NCBI GenBank assembly: GCA_050008715.1
Contig: JBEKMC010000011.1
Span: forward strand, 1-51,022
DNA: 51,022 bases
Source: JAKACA01 sp050008715
GTDB taxonomy: Bacteria > Actinomycetota > Acidimicrobiia > Acidimicrobiales > Bog-793
Direction: 5' to 3'
Shown here in pieces: positions 15,737-23,964 of this stretch; position 1 is the stretch's first letter; each line of letters opens with the position of its first letter. Under the pieces are notes generated by a model. That model saw nothing but the letters and a program-made list of their open reading frames with translations, was not told the origin of the DNA and made no database searches. The position numbers were made by a program, and so were the translations under genes.

Positions 15737-16624
15737 CTACCGACCGCGCACCGACCCTCCTGGCGAGCTCGAGTACCGGATGGCCGCTTCGTACACGACG
15801 CTGCGGGGCATCCCGAGCCTGATCGCAACGTCCCGCACGGCGTCCCGTCGCGAGGTGCCGGAGGCGACGAGCGCGCCGACCGCTTCGCCAAGCTCATCGG
15901 TGCTCGGTGAGAGGGCGCCTGGCGCCCGCTCGTCGAGGCCGTCGACGACGAGGACGAACTCCCCCCGCGGGGCCGTCGTCGCCGCATGGGCGACCGCTTC
16001 GGCGAGCGTCGAGCGCCGCACTTCCTCGTGCACCTTCGTCAGCTCCCTGCAGACCGCTACGCGGCGATCCGGGCCGCAGGCGTCGGCCAGGTCGCGAAGC
16101 GTCGCCGCCAGCCGCTGAGGTGACTCGTAGCAGACGCTCGGGCAGGGCGCGCCGGCGATGTCGGCGAGCCGCCTGGATCGCTGTGTGCCTTTCCGCGGAA
16201 GAAACCCCTCGAATCTCCACCGCGACAGCCCCATGCCGGAGACGACGACGGCCGCGAGCACGGCGGACGGTCCGGGCACGGCACTGACACGCACGCCGGC
16301 GCTGGCCGCCGCGGCCACGAGGCGCTCGCCCGGGTCGGACACCGCCGGCGTTCCCGCATCACTGACGAGTGCCACGGTCCGACCACTCGAGAGCTCCTCG
16401 ATGAGCATGGGCACGCGGTCTGCTTCGTTGTGGCCGTGCAAGGAGAGGAGCCGCTTGGTGGGAATCCCCAGGCGTTTCAGCATCATTCCCGTGTGACGGG
16501 TGTCCTCGCAGCAAACGATGTCCGCCGACGAGAGCGCCGCTGCCGCACGCGGCGAGAGGTCGCCGAGGTTGCCGATCGGCGTGGAGACGAGGACGAGCTC
16601 GCCGCCGGTCGGCACGTCGCTCAC
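15737..16624 (-). CDS. rsmI: 16S rRNA 2'-O-ribose C1402 methyltransferase RsmI
   Basis: A tetrapyrrole-methylase-fold enzyme that methylates the ribose of C1402 in 16S rRNA. Motifs are VSTPIGNLGDLSPRA, CCEDTRHTGMML, ALVSDAGTPAVSDPGERLV and FEGFLPRKG, all canonical. GTG at 16624 overlaps the TGA of the upstream DUF192 gene (GTGA), and GGAG lies about 10 bases before it. The open frame further upstream is a shadow of the DUF192 gene. Length (295) fits. With RsmA it modifies the same decoding region of the ribosome. Confidence 0.96.
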   Translation of the reverse strand: MSDVPTGGELVLVSTPIGNLGDLSPRAAAALSSADIVCCEDTRHTGMMLKRLGIPTKRLLSLHGHNEADRVPMLIEELSSGRTVALVSDAGTPAVSDPGERLVAAAASAGVRVSAVPGPSAVLAAVVVSGMGLSRWRFEGFLPRKGTQRSRRLADIAGAPCPSVCYESPQRLAATLRDLADACGPDRRVAVCRELTKVHEEVRRSTLAEAVAHAATTAPRGEFVLVVDGLDERAPGALSPSTDELGEAVGALVASGTSRRDAVRDVAIRLGMPRSVVYEAAIRYSSSPGGSVRGR

Positions 16625-16950
16625 TCCTTGATCTCCAGCCGGTCGCCGACCTTGAGGCCCCAGCGCTCGAAGGCGCCGGCTTGAGCCTCCAACACCGAGC
16701 GGGCCCGCAGCCGCGGGTAGGCCATGGAGTAGCGGCGGAGCGTGACGACGTCCACGACCACGAGCTCCTTGTCGAGAAACGCCACGTCGAGTGCAAATCG
16801 CATCCCGACCGAGTGCACGCCGCGTGTGTGAGTCAGCAACATCGCTCCCGCCGCGCCGCTGCGTCCGAGCAGGCCCCGGTTCCGCGCGGCGAACGTGTCG
16901 GCCACCTCGAGACTTGCAAGAACCTGCTCGTCGCGTAGCAACCACGCCAT
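16621..16950 (-). CDS. DUF192 family protein
   Basis: A 109-residue protein of the DUF192 family, which has a small all-beta fold. Motifs are ARNRGLLGRSG, LTHTRGVHSVGMRFALDVAF and VLEAQAGAFERWGLKVGD. Many DUF192 proteins are secreted, but this one lacks a signal peptide (MAWLLRDEQVLAS), so it is cytoplasmic. ATG at 16950 starts directly at the domain. It opens the operon with rsmI. It is divergent from bL37 with 45 bases between the starts. Function is unknown in general. Confidence 0.88.
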   Translation of the reverse strand: MAWLLRDEQVLASLEVADTFAARNRGLLGRSGAAGAMLLTHTRGVHSVGMRFALDVAFLDKELVVVDVVTLRRYSMAYPRLRARSVLEAQAGAFERWGLKVGDRLEIKE

Positions 16951-16979
16951 GAAGGGATTCTGGCATGCCGAGTGACCGC

Positions 16980-16985
16980 TACACT
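16980..16985 (+). promoter_or_regulatory. Putative -10 box (TACACT) of bL37
   Basis: TACACT ends 10 bases before the GTG of bL37, the same geometry as at bS22. It lies in the 45-base gap to the divergent DUF192 gene. No good -35 box can be seen. Confidence 0.5.
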
Positions 16986-16995
16986 TCCCGGCACT

Positions 16996-17079
16996 GTGTC
17001 GAAGCGAACCACGAAGCGGAAGCTCCGCAAGAAGAAGAAGGCCAACCACGGCAAGAAGCCGAATTGCGGTCGGGGCTGA
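16996..17079 (+). CDS. Large ribosomal subunit protein bL37
   Basis: A 27-residue basic protein, MSKRTTKRKLRKKKK followed by ANHGKKPNCGRG. The KKKxANHGKxPN segment is characteristic of bL37, the small protein discovered in mycobacterial 50S subunits, which has about 24 residues. GTG at 16996 and TGA at 17077-17079 enclose it exactly. It is too short for ordinary gene finding. It is divergent from the DUF192-rsmI-metG operon and converges with the phosphodiesterase gene. Identity is from memory of the family, not from a search. Confidence 0.85.
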   Translation: MSKRTTKRKLRKKKKANHGKKPNCGRG

Positions 17080-17126
17080 ACCTCCGATCCCTCGGTCTCT
17101 GGTCCGTCGGGTGCCGCCTGTCGTCC

Positions 17127-17987
17127 TCAGCGACGCCAGGCGAGCGCCCGCTCCTCGAGCACCTCGGCAAGCAGGCTTGGCACGTCGGAGATGATGCCGT
17201 CGACGCCGATCTCGCACAACCGCTCCATCTCGTCGCGGTCGTTGATGGTCCACGGGTGCACGGCGAAGCCCGCTGCGTGTGCCGCCGCGACGAAGGTCTC
17301 GTCGACGACGAGCAGGGACTCGTAGCGAGCTGGCACTTGTAGGGCCACGTGGCGCTGCAGCTCCGCTGGTGGATCCTCCCCGGCGCGGATGGCGCGATAG
17401 AACTCGGCGGAGGCAAGCGTGCCGGCCGACGTGGCGATCTCGGGCGCATACTCCTTGAAGCGGTCGGTGGCGCCGTCGATGAACGAGGCCACGATGACGT
17501 CGTCGGTGCGCTCGTGCTGGCGGATCAGATCTGCGAGTGTCCGCTCGTATCCGGGTACTTCAGGATCGGTGCGCTTGATGTCGAGGTTGAGCGAGATCCC
17601 GTCGGTGATGGCGAAGACCTCGTCGAGCGTGGCGATCCCGAAGCGATGATCGGCTGGAGCGAGCCCGCGCATCGGATACTCGGACGGTGCCCGGTCGTGC
17701 TGCACGTCCTCTCCCGGCACGAACCAGTAGGCGTTGTCGAGCTCGGCGAGCTCCGCCAGCGTGTGCCCGACGATCTCCCCGGTGGCGTTCGTCGTCCTTT
17801 CGAGCGTGGGGTCGTGGCAGACGACGAGATGACCGTCGGCCGTCGCATGCACATCGAGCTCGATGGCGGTCGCACCGTGCGCGATGGCCTCACTTATGGC
17901 CGCAAGGGTGCTGGAGGGGTTCTCCATCGCTCCGCCTTGATGCGCAAAACAGATGACGCGCCGTTGCAGCCAGGGATTCTCCCTCAC
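17127..17987 (-). CDS. Glycerophosphodiester phosphodiesterase
   Basis: Hydrolyses glycerophosphodiesters to glycerol-3-phosphate and an alcohol. The GDPD barrel signatures are FAHQGGAMENPSSTLAA (normally HRG; here HQG), then IELDVHATADGHLVVCHD, which carries the metal-binding Glu and Asp and the catalytic His. Later elements LNLDIK and VHPWTINDRDEM are also typical. Length (286) is normal and there is no signal peptide, so it acts in the cytoplasm. The start is GTG at 17987, within seven residues of the conserved core. It is divergent from the hypothetical gene at 18062. Confidence 0.93.
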   Translation of the reverse strand: MRENPWLQRRVICFAHQGGAMENPSSTLAAISEAIAHGATAIELDVHATADGHLVVCHDPTLERTTNATGEIVGHTLAELAELDNAYWFVPGEDVQHDRAPSEYPMRGLAPADHRFGIATLDEVFAITDGISLNLDIKRTDPEVPGYERTLADLIRQHERTDDVIVASFIDGATDRFKEYAPEIATSAGTLASAEFYRAIRAGEDPPAELQRHVALQVPARYESLLVVDETFVAAAHAAGFAVHPWTINDRDEMERLCEIGVDGIISDVPSLLAEVLEERALAWRR

Positions 17988-18046
17988 GTAGCTTGTCTAT
18001 CAGGTCGCCCGCGAGCCGTCGCTGATACAGCCCGCTCAGCGGGAAC

Positions 18047-18052
18047 TAACGT
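18047..18052 (+). promoter_or_regulatory. Putative -10 box (TAACGT) for the 18062 gene
   Basis: TAACGT ends 9 bases before the ATG at 18062, which has no ribosome binding site, so the mRNA is probably near-leaderless. A small palindrome CCCGC-TCA-GCGGG lies just before it at 18031-18043 and could be an operator. Confidence 0.45.
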
Positions 18053-18061
18053 CGGCTCGCC

Positions 18062-18667
18062 ATGATCGATCACATCCTCCTCGACGTCATCGGGGCAATC
18101 CGCGACGCGTTCGAAGGTGCCCTGCTCGAGCAGCAAGCCGTCGAGGAGCGATTTCAAGTCGATGTCTTCCTCGGGGACCTGTCCTTCGAGACGTCCTACA
18201 GCCTCCCGGGGGAGGGCAATCCAGCCCGCGTGCGGGCCGACCTGACGCTCGACTGGCCCACCTGGAGCCAGAGCGCCTACCGGTCGTGGTCGATCGGCGA
18301 GGCCCCGGCCGAGCCGCCCGAGCTGATCATGGAGCTGGCGTTCCGCTTGCAGCATCTCGTCGGCGCTCCAGAAGTCGCCCACGTCCTCTCGGTGCTCGAC
18401 GCCGCCGGCCCCGAGGTCGGGACGGATCGCCTCGAGCGTGCGGCGCCCACACTCGAGCAGTCATTCGACGGCCTGCCCGAACCGACCTGCGCGTTCGAGG
18501 TCGCCTACCAGGGAAGCCTCCGGCTCGATGACGCCACGTTGGAGGATCCCTCCAAGCTCGACGACCAGATCGCCGGCCTGGCCCGCTGGGTGGCGAGCGC
18601 GCTCGTGCGCCTGGCCGACCTCCAGCTCGAGTTCCGGCCGCCCGAGGAGGACAGCCACACCCCCTGA
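18062..18667 (+). CDS. Hypothetical acidic protein
   Basis: Not recognised. The 201-residue product is soluble and acidic. Two thirds into it, QSFDGLPEPTCAFEVAYQGS precedes a segment rich in Leu and Asp. The early part alternates strands (FQVDVFLGDLSFETSYSL, ARVRADLTLDWPTW), so it is a mixed alpha/beta protein. The ATG at 18062 has a TAACGT box just upstream. It is divergent from the phosphodiesterase gene and converges with the PfkB gene. Codon use looks like that of the neighbouring housekeeping genes. Confidence 0.7.
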   Translation: MIDHILLDVIGAIRDAFEGALLEQQAVEERFQVDVFLGDLSFETSYSLPGEGNPARVRADLTLDWPTWSQSAYRSWSIGEAPAEPPELIMELAFRLQHLVGAPEVAHVLSVLDAAGPEVGTDRLERAAPTLEQSFDGLPEPTCAFEVAYQGSLRLDDATLEDPSKLDDQIAGLARWVASALVRLADLQLEFRPPEEDSHTP

Positions 18668-18686
18668 GAGGACACCACCCTGAGCT

Positions 18687-18713
18687 CCGGCCGGGCCCGC
18701 GGGGCCGGGCCGG
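18687..18713. terminator. GC-rich hairpin between convergent genes
   Basis: CCGGCC-g-GGCCC loops over three bases to GGGCC-g-GGCCGG, giving 11 pairs with one G-G mismatch. It lies 20 bases after the stop of the 18062 gene and before the PfkB stop at 18768, so it can serve both strands. Confidence 0.6.
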
Positions 18714-18720
18714 CAGGCAG

Positions 18721-18798
18721 CTCAGCCGGGCGTGAGCCAGGACCCGGCCGGCGAGGGGCCAGCCGGCTCAGCCGGCCGTGAGCCGCGACCCGGCGGCG
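18721..18798. repeat. Imperfect direct repeat spanning the pfkB stop
   Basis: About 32 bases starting CTCAGCCGG(G/C)CGTGAGCC are present at 18721-18752 and again at 18767-18798, 46 bases apart, with a few changes. The right copy includes the last codons and the stop of the PfkB gene; the left copy is downstream. It looks like a partial duplication of the gene end. Confidence 0.65.
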
Positions 18799-19805
18799 TC
18801 CTTGAGGGCGATCGCCGGCCTGGCGCCCAGGTGGCTGATCACCTCGGCAGCGGCAAAGGCTCCGACGCGCAGCGACGCCTCCGGTCCAAGGCCGTGGGTG
18901 AGCCCGAAGAGGCACCCGGCCGCAAACAAGTCGCCGGCGCCGGTCGTGTCCTCGACCTGCTGGACGTGATCGGCCTCGACCTCGACGGCGTCCTCGGGCG
19001 TGATGGCCATGGCGCCGGACGCACCGAGCGTGATGATCGCCGCAAGCCCCGGGCGCCGCAGGCGGTTCGCTGCCTCCGCCCGAGTCGAAGCGCCGGTCAG
19101 CATCATCGCCTCCTCCTCGTTGCCGAACAGGAGGTCGACCGTGCCCCCGAACACGAGCTCGCGGATGCGACCGGCATGGCGCTCGACGACGAGTGGATCT
19201 GACAGCGATAGTGACACCAATGTCGACGCGTCCCTCGCCAGCCCGACCGCCCGCGCGACGGCGGCGGATGCGAGGGGTGGATCCAGCAGATAACCCTCGA
19301 AGTACACGACCTTGGCTTGGTCGACACCGACGTGCTCGATCGTCTCGAGGGAGAGCTCGCCGGCGGCGCCGAGGCTCGTCGCCATCGAGCGCTCACCGCC
19401 GTCGGAGATGAGCACGTGGCACACACCGGTGGGACCCCCACTCGTGACGGTGGTCACCGAGCAGTGCACGCCGGCCTGCTCGAGGTCGGAGGAGTACCAG
19501 GCTCCCGCCTTGTCGTCGCCGACGGCGCCGGCAAACGCCGGCGAACCTCCGAGCGATGCCACACCGGCAGCAGTGTTGGCAGAGCAACCGCCGGCAACCT
19601 GCCGCCAGTCCGAGAAGGCGTCCTCGATCTCGTCGGCCCGCGCCGCGTCCACGAGCGTCATCCCGCCGGCGTCGATCCGAGCCGCCCGTACGTGGTCGAG
19701 CGTGGCATAAGCCAGCTTGTCGACAAGGGCGTGACCCACGCACAAGGCGTCAATGGGCCGGTGCGCGAGGTCGTGAGTGCCGTACGGCCAGCGAGAATCG
19801 AACAC
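18768..19805 (-). CDS. PfkB-family carbohydrate/nucleoside kinase
   Basis: A 345-residue ribokinase-fold kinase. The anion-hole signature DTTGAGDLFAAG at about residue 290 is complete and has the catalytic Asp. The N-terminal strand PIDALCVGHALVDKLAY and VAGGCSANTAAGVASLGG form the substrate lid region. The pattern with AGGCSANTA resembles adenosine-kinase-like or fructokinase-like members; the substrate cannot be fixed. The open frame goes on upstream into the divergent gene. GTG at 19805 has TACGGT 8 bases before it and starts just ahead of the fold, so I chose it. Confidence 0.88.
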   Translation of the reverse strand: MFDSRWPYGTHDLAHRPIDALCVGHALVDKLAYATLDHVRAARIDAGGMTLVDAARADEIEDAFSDWRQVAGGCSANTAAGVASLGGSPAFAGAVGDDKAGAWYSSDLEQAGVHCSVTTVTSGGPTGVCHVLISDGGERSMATSLGAAGELSLETIEHVGVDQAKVVYFEGYLLDPPLASAAVARAVGLARDASTLVSLSLSDPLVVERHAGRIRELVFGGTVDLLFGNEEEAMMLTGASTRAEAANRLRRPGLAAIITLGASGAMAITPEDAVEVEADHVQQVEDTTGAGDLFAAGCLFGLTHGLGPEASLRVGAFAAAEVISHLGARPAIALKDAAGSRLTAG

Positions 19806-19813
19806 GGGCCGAG

Positions 19814-19819
19814 ACCGTA
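19814..19819 (-). promoter_or_regulatory. Putative -10 box (TACGGT) of the PfkB gene
   Basis: On the minus strand TACGGT is followed by 8 bases and then the GTG at 19805. This suggests a leaderless transcript and is the main reason for choosing that start. Confidence 0.5.
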
Positions 19820-19888
19820 GCGGTTCCGGACGGCGGCCACACACTGCTGCATGAGCGGTCTGGCGCATTGGCATTCCGGCGATCGCAT

Positions 19889-19894
19889 TAGCCT
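19889..19894 (+). promoter_or_regulatory. Putative -10 box (TAGCCT) of the M1 aminopeptidase gene
   Basis: TAGCCT is followed by exactly 7 bases and the ATG at 19902, so transcription would begin at the ATG. The same box and spacing occur at 29996 before the acyl-CoA dehydrogenase gene. It excludes the in-frame ATG at 19851 as a start from this promoter. Confidence 0.55.
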
Positions 19895-19901
19895 TCCGGC
19901 A

Positions 19902-22580
19902 ATGACGAGAGAGCACGGCGATGACGCCGACTATCGGCTCGAGCGGACCGCCCTCCCGCGGCGTTACGCCCTGGAGATGTCCCCCGACATCGGAACCGCC
20001 ACCTTCTCCGGCCGCGTCGCCATCGAGCTCGACGTCAACTCGCCGCTCGCCGCCATCGTGTGCAACGCCGCCGAGCTCACCATCTCGCAAGCGACCCTTC
20101 GGGCGGCCAGCGGGACGGCGGCCAGCGGGACGGCGGCCAGCGGGACGGCGGCCACCAAGCTCGACGTGGGCATCGACGAGCGGCTCGAGCGGGTCACGTT
20201 CGCTGCGCCGGCCACGATCGAGCCGGGACCCTATGTGCTCGAGTGCGCGTTCACAGGGGCGTTGAACGACAAATTGCGGGGTTTCTACCGGAGCCGATTC
20301 ACGGACCCCGATGGAACCGAGCACTGGCTGGCGACGACACATTTCGAGTCCACCGACGCCCGGAGGGCGTTCCCCTGCTTCGACGAGCCCGACATGAAAG
20401 CGATCTTCTCCGTGACGCTCGACGTCGCCGAGAATCTCTTCGTCGTGTCGAACGGCCCCGAGCTGTCCGTCACGCCGTCAGCCGGCGGGCGAAAGCGCGT
20501 CGTGTTCGAGGACACGATTCCTATGTCGACGTATCTCGTGTGTTTCGTGGCGGGACCGCTGGAGGCGAGCGCTCCCCAGTACTCCGGCGGAATCCCGATC
20601 CGTGTCGTCACTCCCATCGGCAAGCAACACCTCACACCGTTCGCCCTCGAAGTGGCCGTGCACGCGTTGGAATGGTTCACGAACTACTTCGGCCTCCCGT
20701 ACCCGGCGTCGAAGCTCGACCTCGTGGACGTGCCCGACTTCGCCCAGGGCGCCATGGAGAACCTCGGTTGCGTGACGTTCCGCGAGACCGATCTGCTCTG
20801 CGATCCGGCGACGGCGTCGGTCTCGGAGCTCTCCCGTATCGCCGAGGTGATCGAGCACGAGATCGCCCACATGTGGTTCGGCGACCTCGTGACCATGAAG
20901 TGGTGGAACGGGATCTGGCTGAACGAGGCGTTCGCCACGTTCATGAGCCTCTGCTGCCTGGACGAGTTGCGGCCTGAATGGCGGCGATGGGTCTCCTTCG
21001 GCCGGGAGAAGGAATTCGCCCTCGCCATCGATGCGCTGCATTCGACCCGCCCGATCGAATTCGACGTCCGCGCACCGGATGAAGCCGAGGCGATGTTCGA
21101 CGCCCTGACCTACCTGAAGGGTGGCAACGTCCTGCGCATGTTGGAGCAGTACCTCGGGACGGAGCGTTTCCGCGAGGGCGTGCGCCGGTATCTCGCCACG
21201 CACCAGTTCGCCAACACCGAGACGACCGACCTGTGGGACGCGATCGAGTCCGTCGCCGAGGGCGAGCCGGTGCGGGCGCTCATGGACAGCTGGATCTTCC
21301 AAGGCGGCACACCTCTCGTGACCGCTCGGCGTGACGGCGACGAGCTGGTGCTCAGCCAGGAGCCCTTCTCTTGGCTGCCACTGAAAGCCCACGAGCAGTC
21401 TGACGCCGAGCCGTCTGCCATCGGTCACGATTGGATCATCCCGGTGCGTATCGAGGAGCGGCCACATGGGACCACGCAATCGCCCGGCGGAGAGGCCGGC
21501 GAGGTCCAAGCCGTGCTCCTCGGGCCGGCTCCCCATGCCAGCGAGCCGCTCCGCCTTCGGGTGGGCAGTGGCCTCGCAGTCGTCAACGCCGGCGGCTCCG
21601 GTACCTATCGCCTGCGGTACCACGGCTCGCTGCTCGAGGAGATCTGCTCCAACCTCGGCAGCCTGACCGCCCTCGAGCGCTTCAACCTCGTTTCCGACAC
21701 CTGGGCGACCACGCTCGCCGGAGTGTCGCCTCTGGACGATTTCCTCGCGCTCGCCGGCAGCCTCGCGGCTGAGGAGGACCCGAACGTCTGGGCTGTCGTC
21801 ATCGGCGCCATGTCCCTCCTCGACCTCGCCGTCGCCGGCGAGGATCGGCCGGCGTTGCAGCAGCTGATCCGCAGGCTCTTCGGGCCTGAGTTGGAGCGCC
21901 TCGGCTTTGAGCCGACTGCCGAGGACACCCAGGAGATGGCGCGGAGCCGCGCCGCCTTCATAGCCGTCCTCGGCACCATCGGCGCCGACGAGGAGGTGCG
22001 CACGACGGCCCGTGCCGCCTTCGAGGCGTCCCGCTCCGGAGGCATGCCGCTGCCGGGCGACACTGCGGAGGTCATCTTGCAGGTCGTGGCATACGCCGGT
22101 GGCCGGGCGGAATTCGACGCCATGAAGGAACGCGTCCAACACCCGATCGATCCGATCGACCAGTCGCGACACCTCATGGCCATCGCTTCGACCCGCGAGC
22201 CTGAGCTCGCCGCGGAGCTCCGGGATATGTGCCTCACCGAGGTGCGCACCCAGGATGCGCCCCTCGTGTTGCGAGTCCTGCTGGGCAACCGGGTGAACGG
22301 ACCAGCGACGTGGGAGTTCATCACCCGGCACTGGGACGAGATACGGGGGCGGTTCACCTCACATGCCGTACCAGCAGTGCTCGGGGGGATCACGCGGTTG
22401 GCCGATGTCGACGCCGACGGCAACCCCATCCTCGCCCGTGTCGTGCAGGCGTTCCTCGCCGAGCACCCGCTCGGTGGCCACCAACGGACGATCTCTCAGC
22501 ACCTCGAGCGGCTGGAGGTCAACGTGGGGTTCGTGCAGGCGCAGCGGCCGACACTCGGCGAGCTGCTCGCCAAATCCTGA
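19902..22580 (+). CDS. M1-family zinc aminopeptidase
   Basis: An 892-residue cytosolic aminopeptidase of the M1 (APN/PepN-like) family, which removes N-terminal residues from peptides. Motifs are GAMENLGCVTF (GxMEN exopeptidase motif), EHEIAHMWFGDL (HExxH, zinc) and NEAFATFM with the third zinc ligand Glu 18 residues later. The N-terminal beta domain begins at ALPRRYALEMSPDIGT. The C-terminal ERAP1_C-like helical domain covers about residues 540-885. A triplicated AASGT insertion (residues 68-82) sits in the N-terminal domain loop. ATG at 19902 was chosen by the TAGCCT box. It is divergent from the PfkB gene. Confidence 0.95.
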   Translation: MTREHGDDADYRLERTALPRRYALEMSPDIGTATFSGRVAIELDVNSPLAAIVCNAAELTISQATLRAASGTAASGTAASGTAATKLDVGIDERLERVTFAAPATIEPGPYVLECAFTGALNDKLRGFYRSRFTDPDGTEHWLATTHFESTDARRAFPCFDEPDMKAIFSVTLDVAENLFVVSNGPELSVTPSAGGRKRVVFEDTIPMSTYLVCFVAGPLEASAPQYSGGIPIRVVTPIGKQHLTPFALEVAVHALEWFTNYFGLPYPASKLDLVDVPDFAQGAMENLGCVTFRETDLLCDPATASVSELSRIAEVIEHEIAHMWFGDLVTMKWWNGIWLNEAFATFMSLCCLDELRPEWRRWVSFGREKEFALAIDALHSTRPIEFDVRAPDEAEAMFDALTYLKGGNVLRMLEQYLGTERFREGVRRYLATHQFANTETTDLWDAIESVAEGEPVRALMDSWIFQGGTPLVTARRDGDELVLSQEPFSWLPLKAHEQSDAEPSAIGHDWIIPVRIEERPHGTTQSPGGEAGEVQAVLLGPAPHASEPLRLRVGSGLAVVNAGGSGTYRLRYHGSLLEEICSNLGSLTALERFNLVSDTWATTLAGVSPLDDFLALAGSLAAEEDPNVWAVVIGAMSLLDLAVAGEDRPALQQLIRRLFGPELERLGFEPTAEDTQEMARSRAAFIAVLGTIGADEEVRTTARAAFEASRSGGMPLPGDTAEVILQVVAYAGGRAEFDAMKERVQHPIDPIDQSRHLMAIASTREPELAAELRDMCLTEVRTQDAPLVLRVLLGNRVNGPATWEFITRHWDEIRGRFTSHAVPAVLGGITRLADVDADGNPILARVVQAFLAEHPLGGHQRTISQHLERLEVNVGFVQAQRPTLGELLAKS
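20103..20147. repeat. 15-bp in-frame tandem repeat x3
   Basis: gcggccagcgggacg is repeated three times without error inside the aminopeptidase gene and codes for (AASGT)3. It lies in a loop of the N-terminal domain. Confidence 0.9.
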
Positions 22581-22610
22581 GGCCCGGCGCACCTTGGACG
22601 GTGGACGGGT

Positions 22611-23204
22611 GTGAATCTCACCATCGCCGCCACGACGATGGTGCTCGTCATCCCGGCCGAGCTGCCGGACAAGACGTTCATTTCCTGCGTTGTGCTGTCA
22701 TCTCGGCACAAAGCGCTGCCGGTGTGGATCGGAGGGGCGACCGCCCTCACCCTGCAGGCCCTGATCGCCGTGGTGGCGGGCCGGCTGCTCGCCCTCCTGC
22801 CGCATACGACCGTCAAGATCGTCGTAGCCGTGCTGTTCATAGCGGGCGCCCTGTATCTCATCTTCGTGTCCGAGAAGTCGGAGGAGGAAAAGGGCGAGCG
22901 CCTCGGCGAGCGGGCCGTTGCCCTGGTGTCGAATTGGCGGGTGTTCCTCACCACCTTCACGATCGTCGCCCTTGCCGAGTTCGGCGACATCACCCAAGTG
23001 CTCATCGCCAACCTCACGGCGCGCTATCGCGACCCGGTGGGCGTCTTCGTCGGGGCGACCGTGGGTTTCTGGATCGTGTCGGGTCTCGGCGTTCTTTCCG
23101 GCAAGTGGATCACGCGTGTCGTGCCGTTGAGCATCGTCCGTCGGCTGTCCGGCGCCGTGCTGCTCGGATTCGGCATCTGGACGATCGTGAGCATCGTCAA
23201 GTGA
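22611..23204 (+). CDS. TMEM165/GDT1 family (UPF0016) cation transporter
   Basis: A six-helix transporter of 197 residues with the two repeats of the family. Each repeat normally carries E-x-G-D-(K/R)-(T/S): here PAELPDKTFIS in repeat 1 (Gly replaced by Pro) and LAEFGDITQVLIA in repeat 2 (Lys/Arg replaced by Ile). Family members export Mn2+ or exchange Ca2+/H+, so a manganese exporter is likely. The central loop is acidic and basic (SEKSEEEKGERLGER). The start is GTG at 22611. It lies 7 bases before the methyltransferase gene, so both are probably in one transcript. Confidence 0.88.
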   Translation: MNLTIAATTMVLVIPAELPDKTFISCVVLSSRHKALPVWIGGATALTLQALIAVVAGRLLALLPHTTVKIVVAVLFIAGALYLIFVSEKSEEEKGERLGERAVALVSNWRVFLTTFTIVALAEFGDITQVLIANLTARYRDPVGVFVGATVGFWIVSGLGVLSGKWITRVVPLSIVRRLSGAVLLGFGIWTIVSIVK

Positions 23205-23211
23205 TGCGGCC

Positions 23212-23928
23212 ATGACCGGTGCTGAGAGCGCCGGCGGTCCGGCGGAGGGGCGGGCGGGCCTGGTCCTCGAGGCGGCGCGGGTGGCCACAGGGTTCATGCC
23301 CGACGACGAGGGCTTGGCGCTGGCTCACGTCGGGGCCCTCGTCGCCTCCTTGCCGGCAGAAGGCGGCGGTGGCGTGATTCTCGAGATCGGGGCGTACTGC
23401 GGCCGTTCCACGCTCTACCTCGCACACGGAGTGCTGAGCGCCCTCGCGGCGGGTGGATGGCGGGCGGTGCCCGTCGTGTTCAGCGTCGACCACCACCATG
23501 GCTCGGAGGAGAACCAGGCCGGCTGGGAGCATCACGACGCCTCGCTCGTGGACCCTTCGACGGGTCGGCTCGACACGCTCTTGCCGTGGCGGCGGACGAT
23601 CGAGGATGCGGGGGTCGAGGACTGCGTCGTCGGCCTCGTCGGCGACTCTCCCACGATCGCTGCCCGCTGGGCGTCGCCGGCCGGCCTCGTCTTCATCGAC
23701 GGCGGCCACGGGAGCGAGCCTGCATGGGCCGACTATCGCGGTTGGGCACCGAAAGTGGCCCTCGGTGGATGGCTGGCGATCCACGACGTGTTCCCCGACC
23801 CGGCCGACGGCGGCCGGCCGCCGTATGAGCTGTACGTGCGGGCGCTCGAGTCGGGAGCGTTTCTCGAGGTACCCGAGCTCGGCTGCGGCAGCCTGCGGGT
23901 GCTGCGCCGGGTCGGCGCCGGGGTCTAA
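23212..23928 (+). CDS. Class I SAM-dependent methyltransferase (Methyltransf_24 type)
   Basis: A 238-residue Rossmann-fold methyltransferase. The SAM motif is VILEIGAYCGRSTLYLAHG at about residues 60-78. The metal/acidic segment LVFIDGGHGSEPAWADY and the loop GGWLAIHDVFPDP are typical of the Methyltransf_24 group (CmcI-like). These enzymes often act on sugars or small phenols. Its TAA stop lies in an 11-bp tandem repeat shared with the stop of the opposite gene. The substrate is unknown; proximity to the glycan genes suggests a sugar. Confidence 0.83.
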   Translation: MTGAESAGGPAEGRAGLVLEAARVATGFMPDDEGLALAHVGALVASLPAEGGGGVILEIGAYCGRSTLYLAHGVLSALAAGGWRAVPVVFSVDHHHGSEENQAGWEHHDASLVDPSTGRLDTLLPWRRTIEDAGVEDCVVGLVGDSPTIAARWASPAGLVFIDGGHGSEPAWADYRGWAPKVALGGWLAIHDVFPDPADGGRPPYELYVRALESGAFLEVPELGCGSLRVLRRVGAGV

Positions 23929-23964
23929 GCCGGTCTAAGCCCGGTCTAAGCCTGGTCTAAGCCC
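23922..23964. repeat. Tandem repeat GGTCTAAGCC(C/T) x4 at convergent stops
   Basis: Four near-perfect copies start at 23922, 23932, 23943 and 23954, with a period of 10 or 11. The repeat contains TAA on the plus strand and TAG on the minus strand. The methyltransferase stop is in copy 1 and the opposite gene's stop in copy 4, so the gene ends are embedded in the repeat. Confidence 0.85.

Noticed and set aside
14188..15987. 87-residue N-terminal extension of methionyl-tRNA synthetase
   Set aside because: The extension is Ser/Arg-rich low-complexity sequence lying inside rsmI; the conserved start is the ATG at 15726.
20478..22331. 617-residue minus-strand frame
   Set aside because: Shadow of the M1 aminopeptidase gene; no recognisable domain and typical antisense composition.
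23922..23964. Possible CRISPR array from the repeated GGTCTAAGCC units
   Set aside because: Units are 10-11 bp and directly adjacent, without spacers; no cas genes are present.
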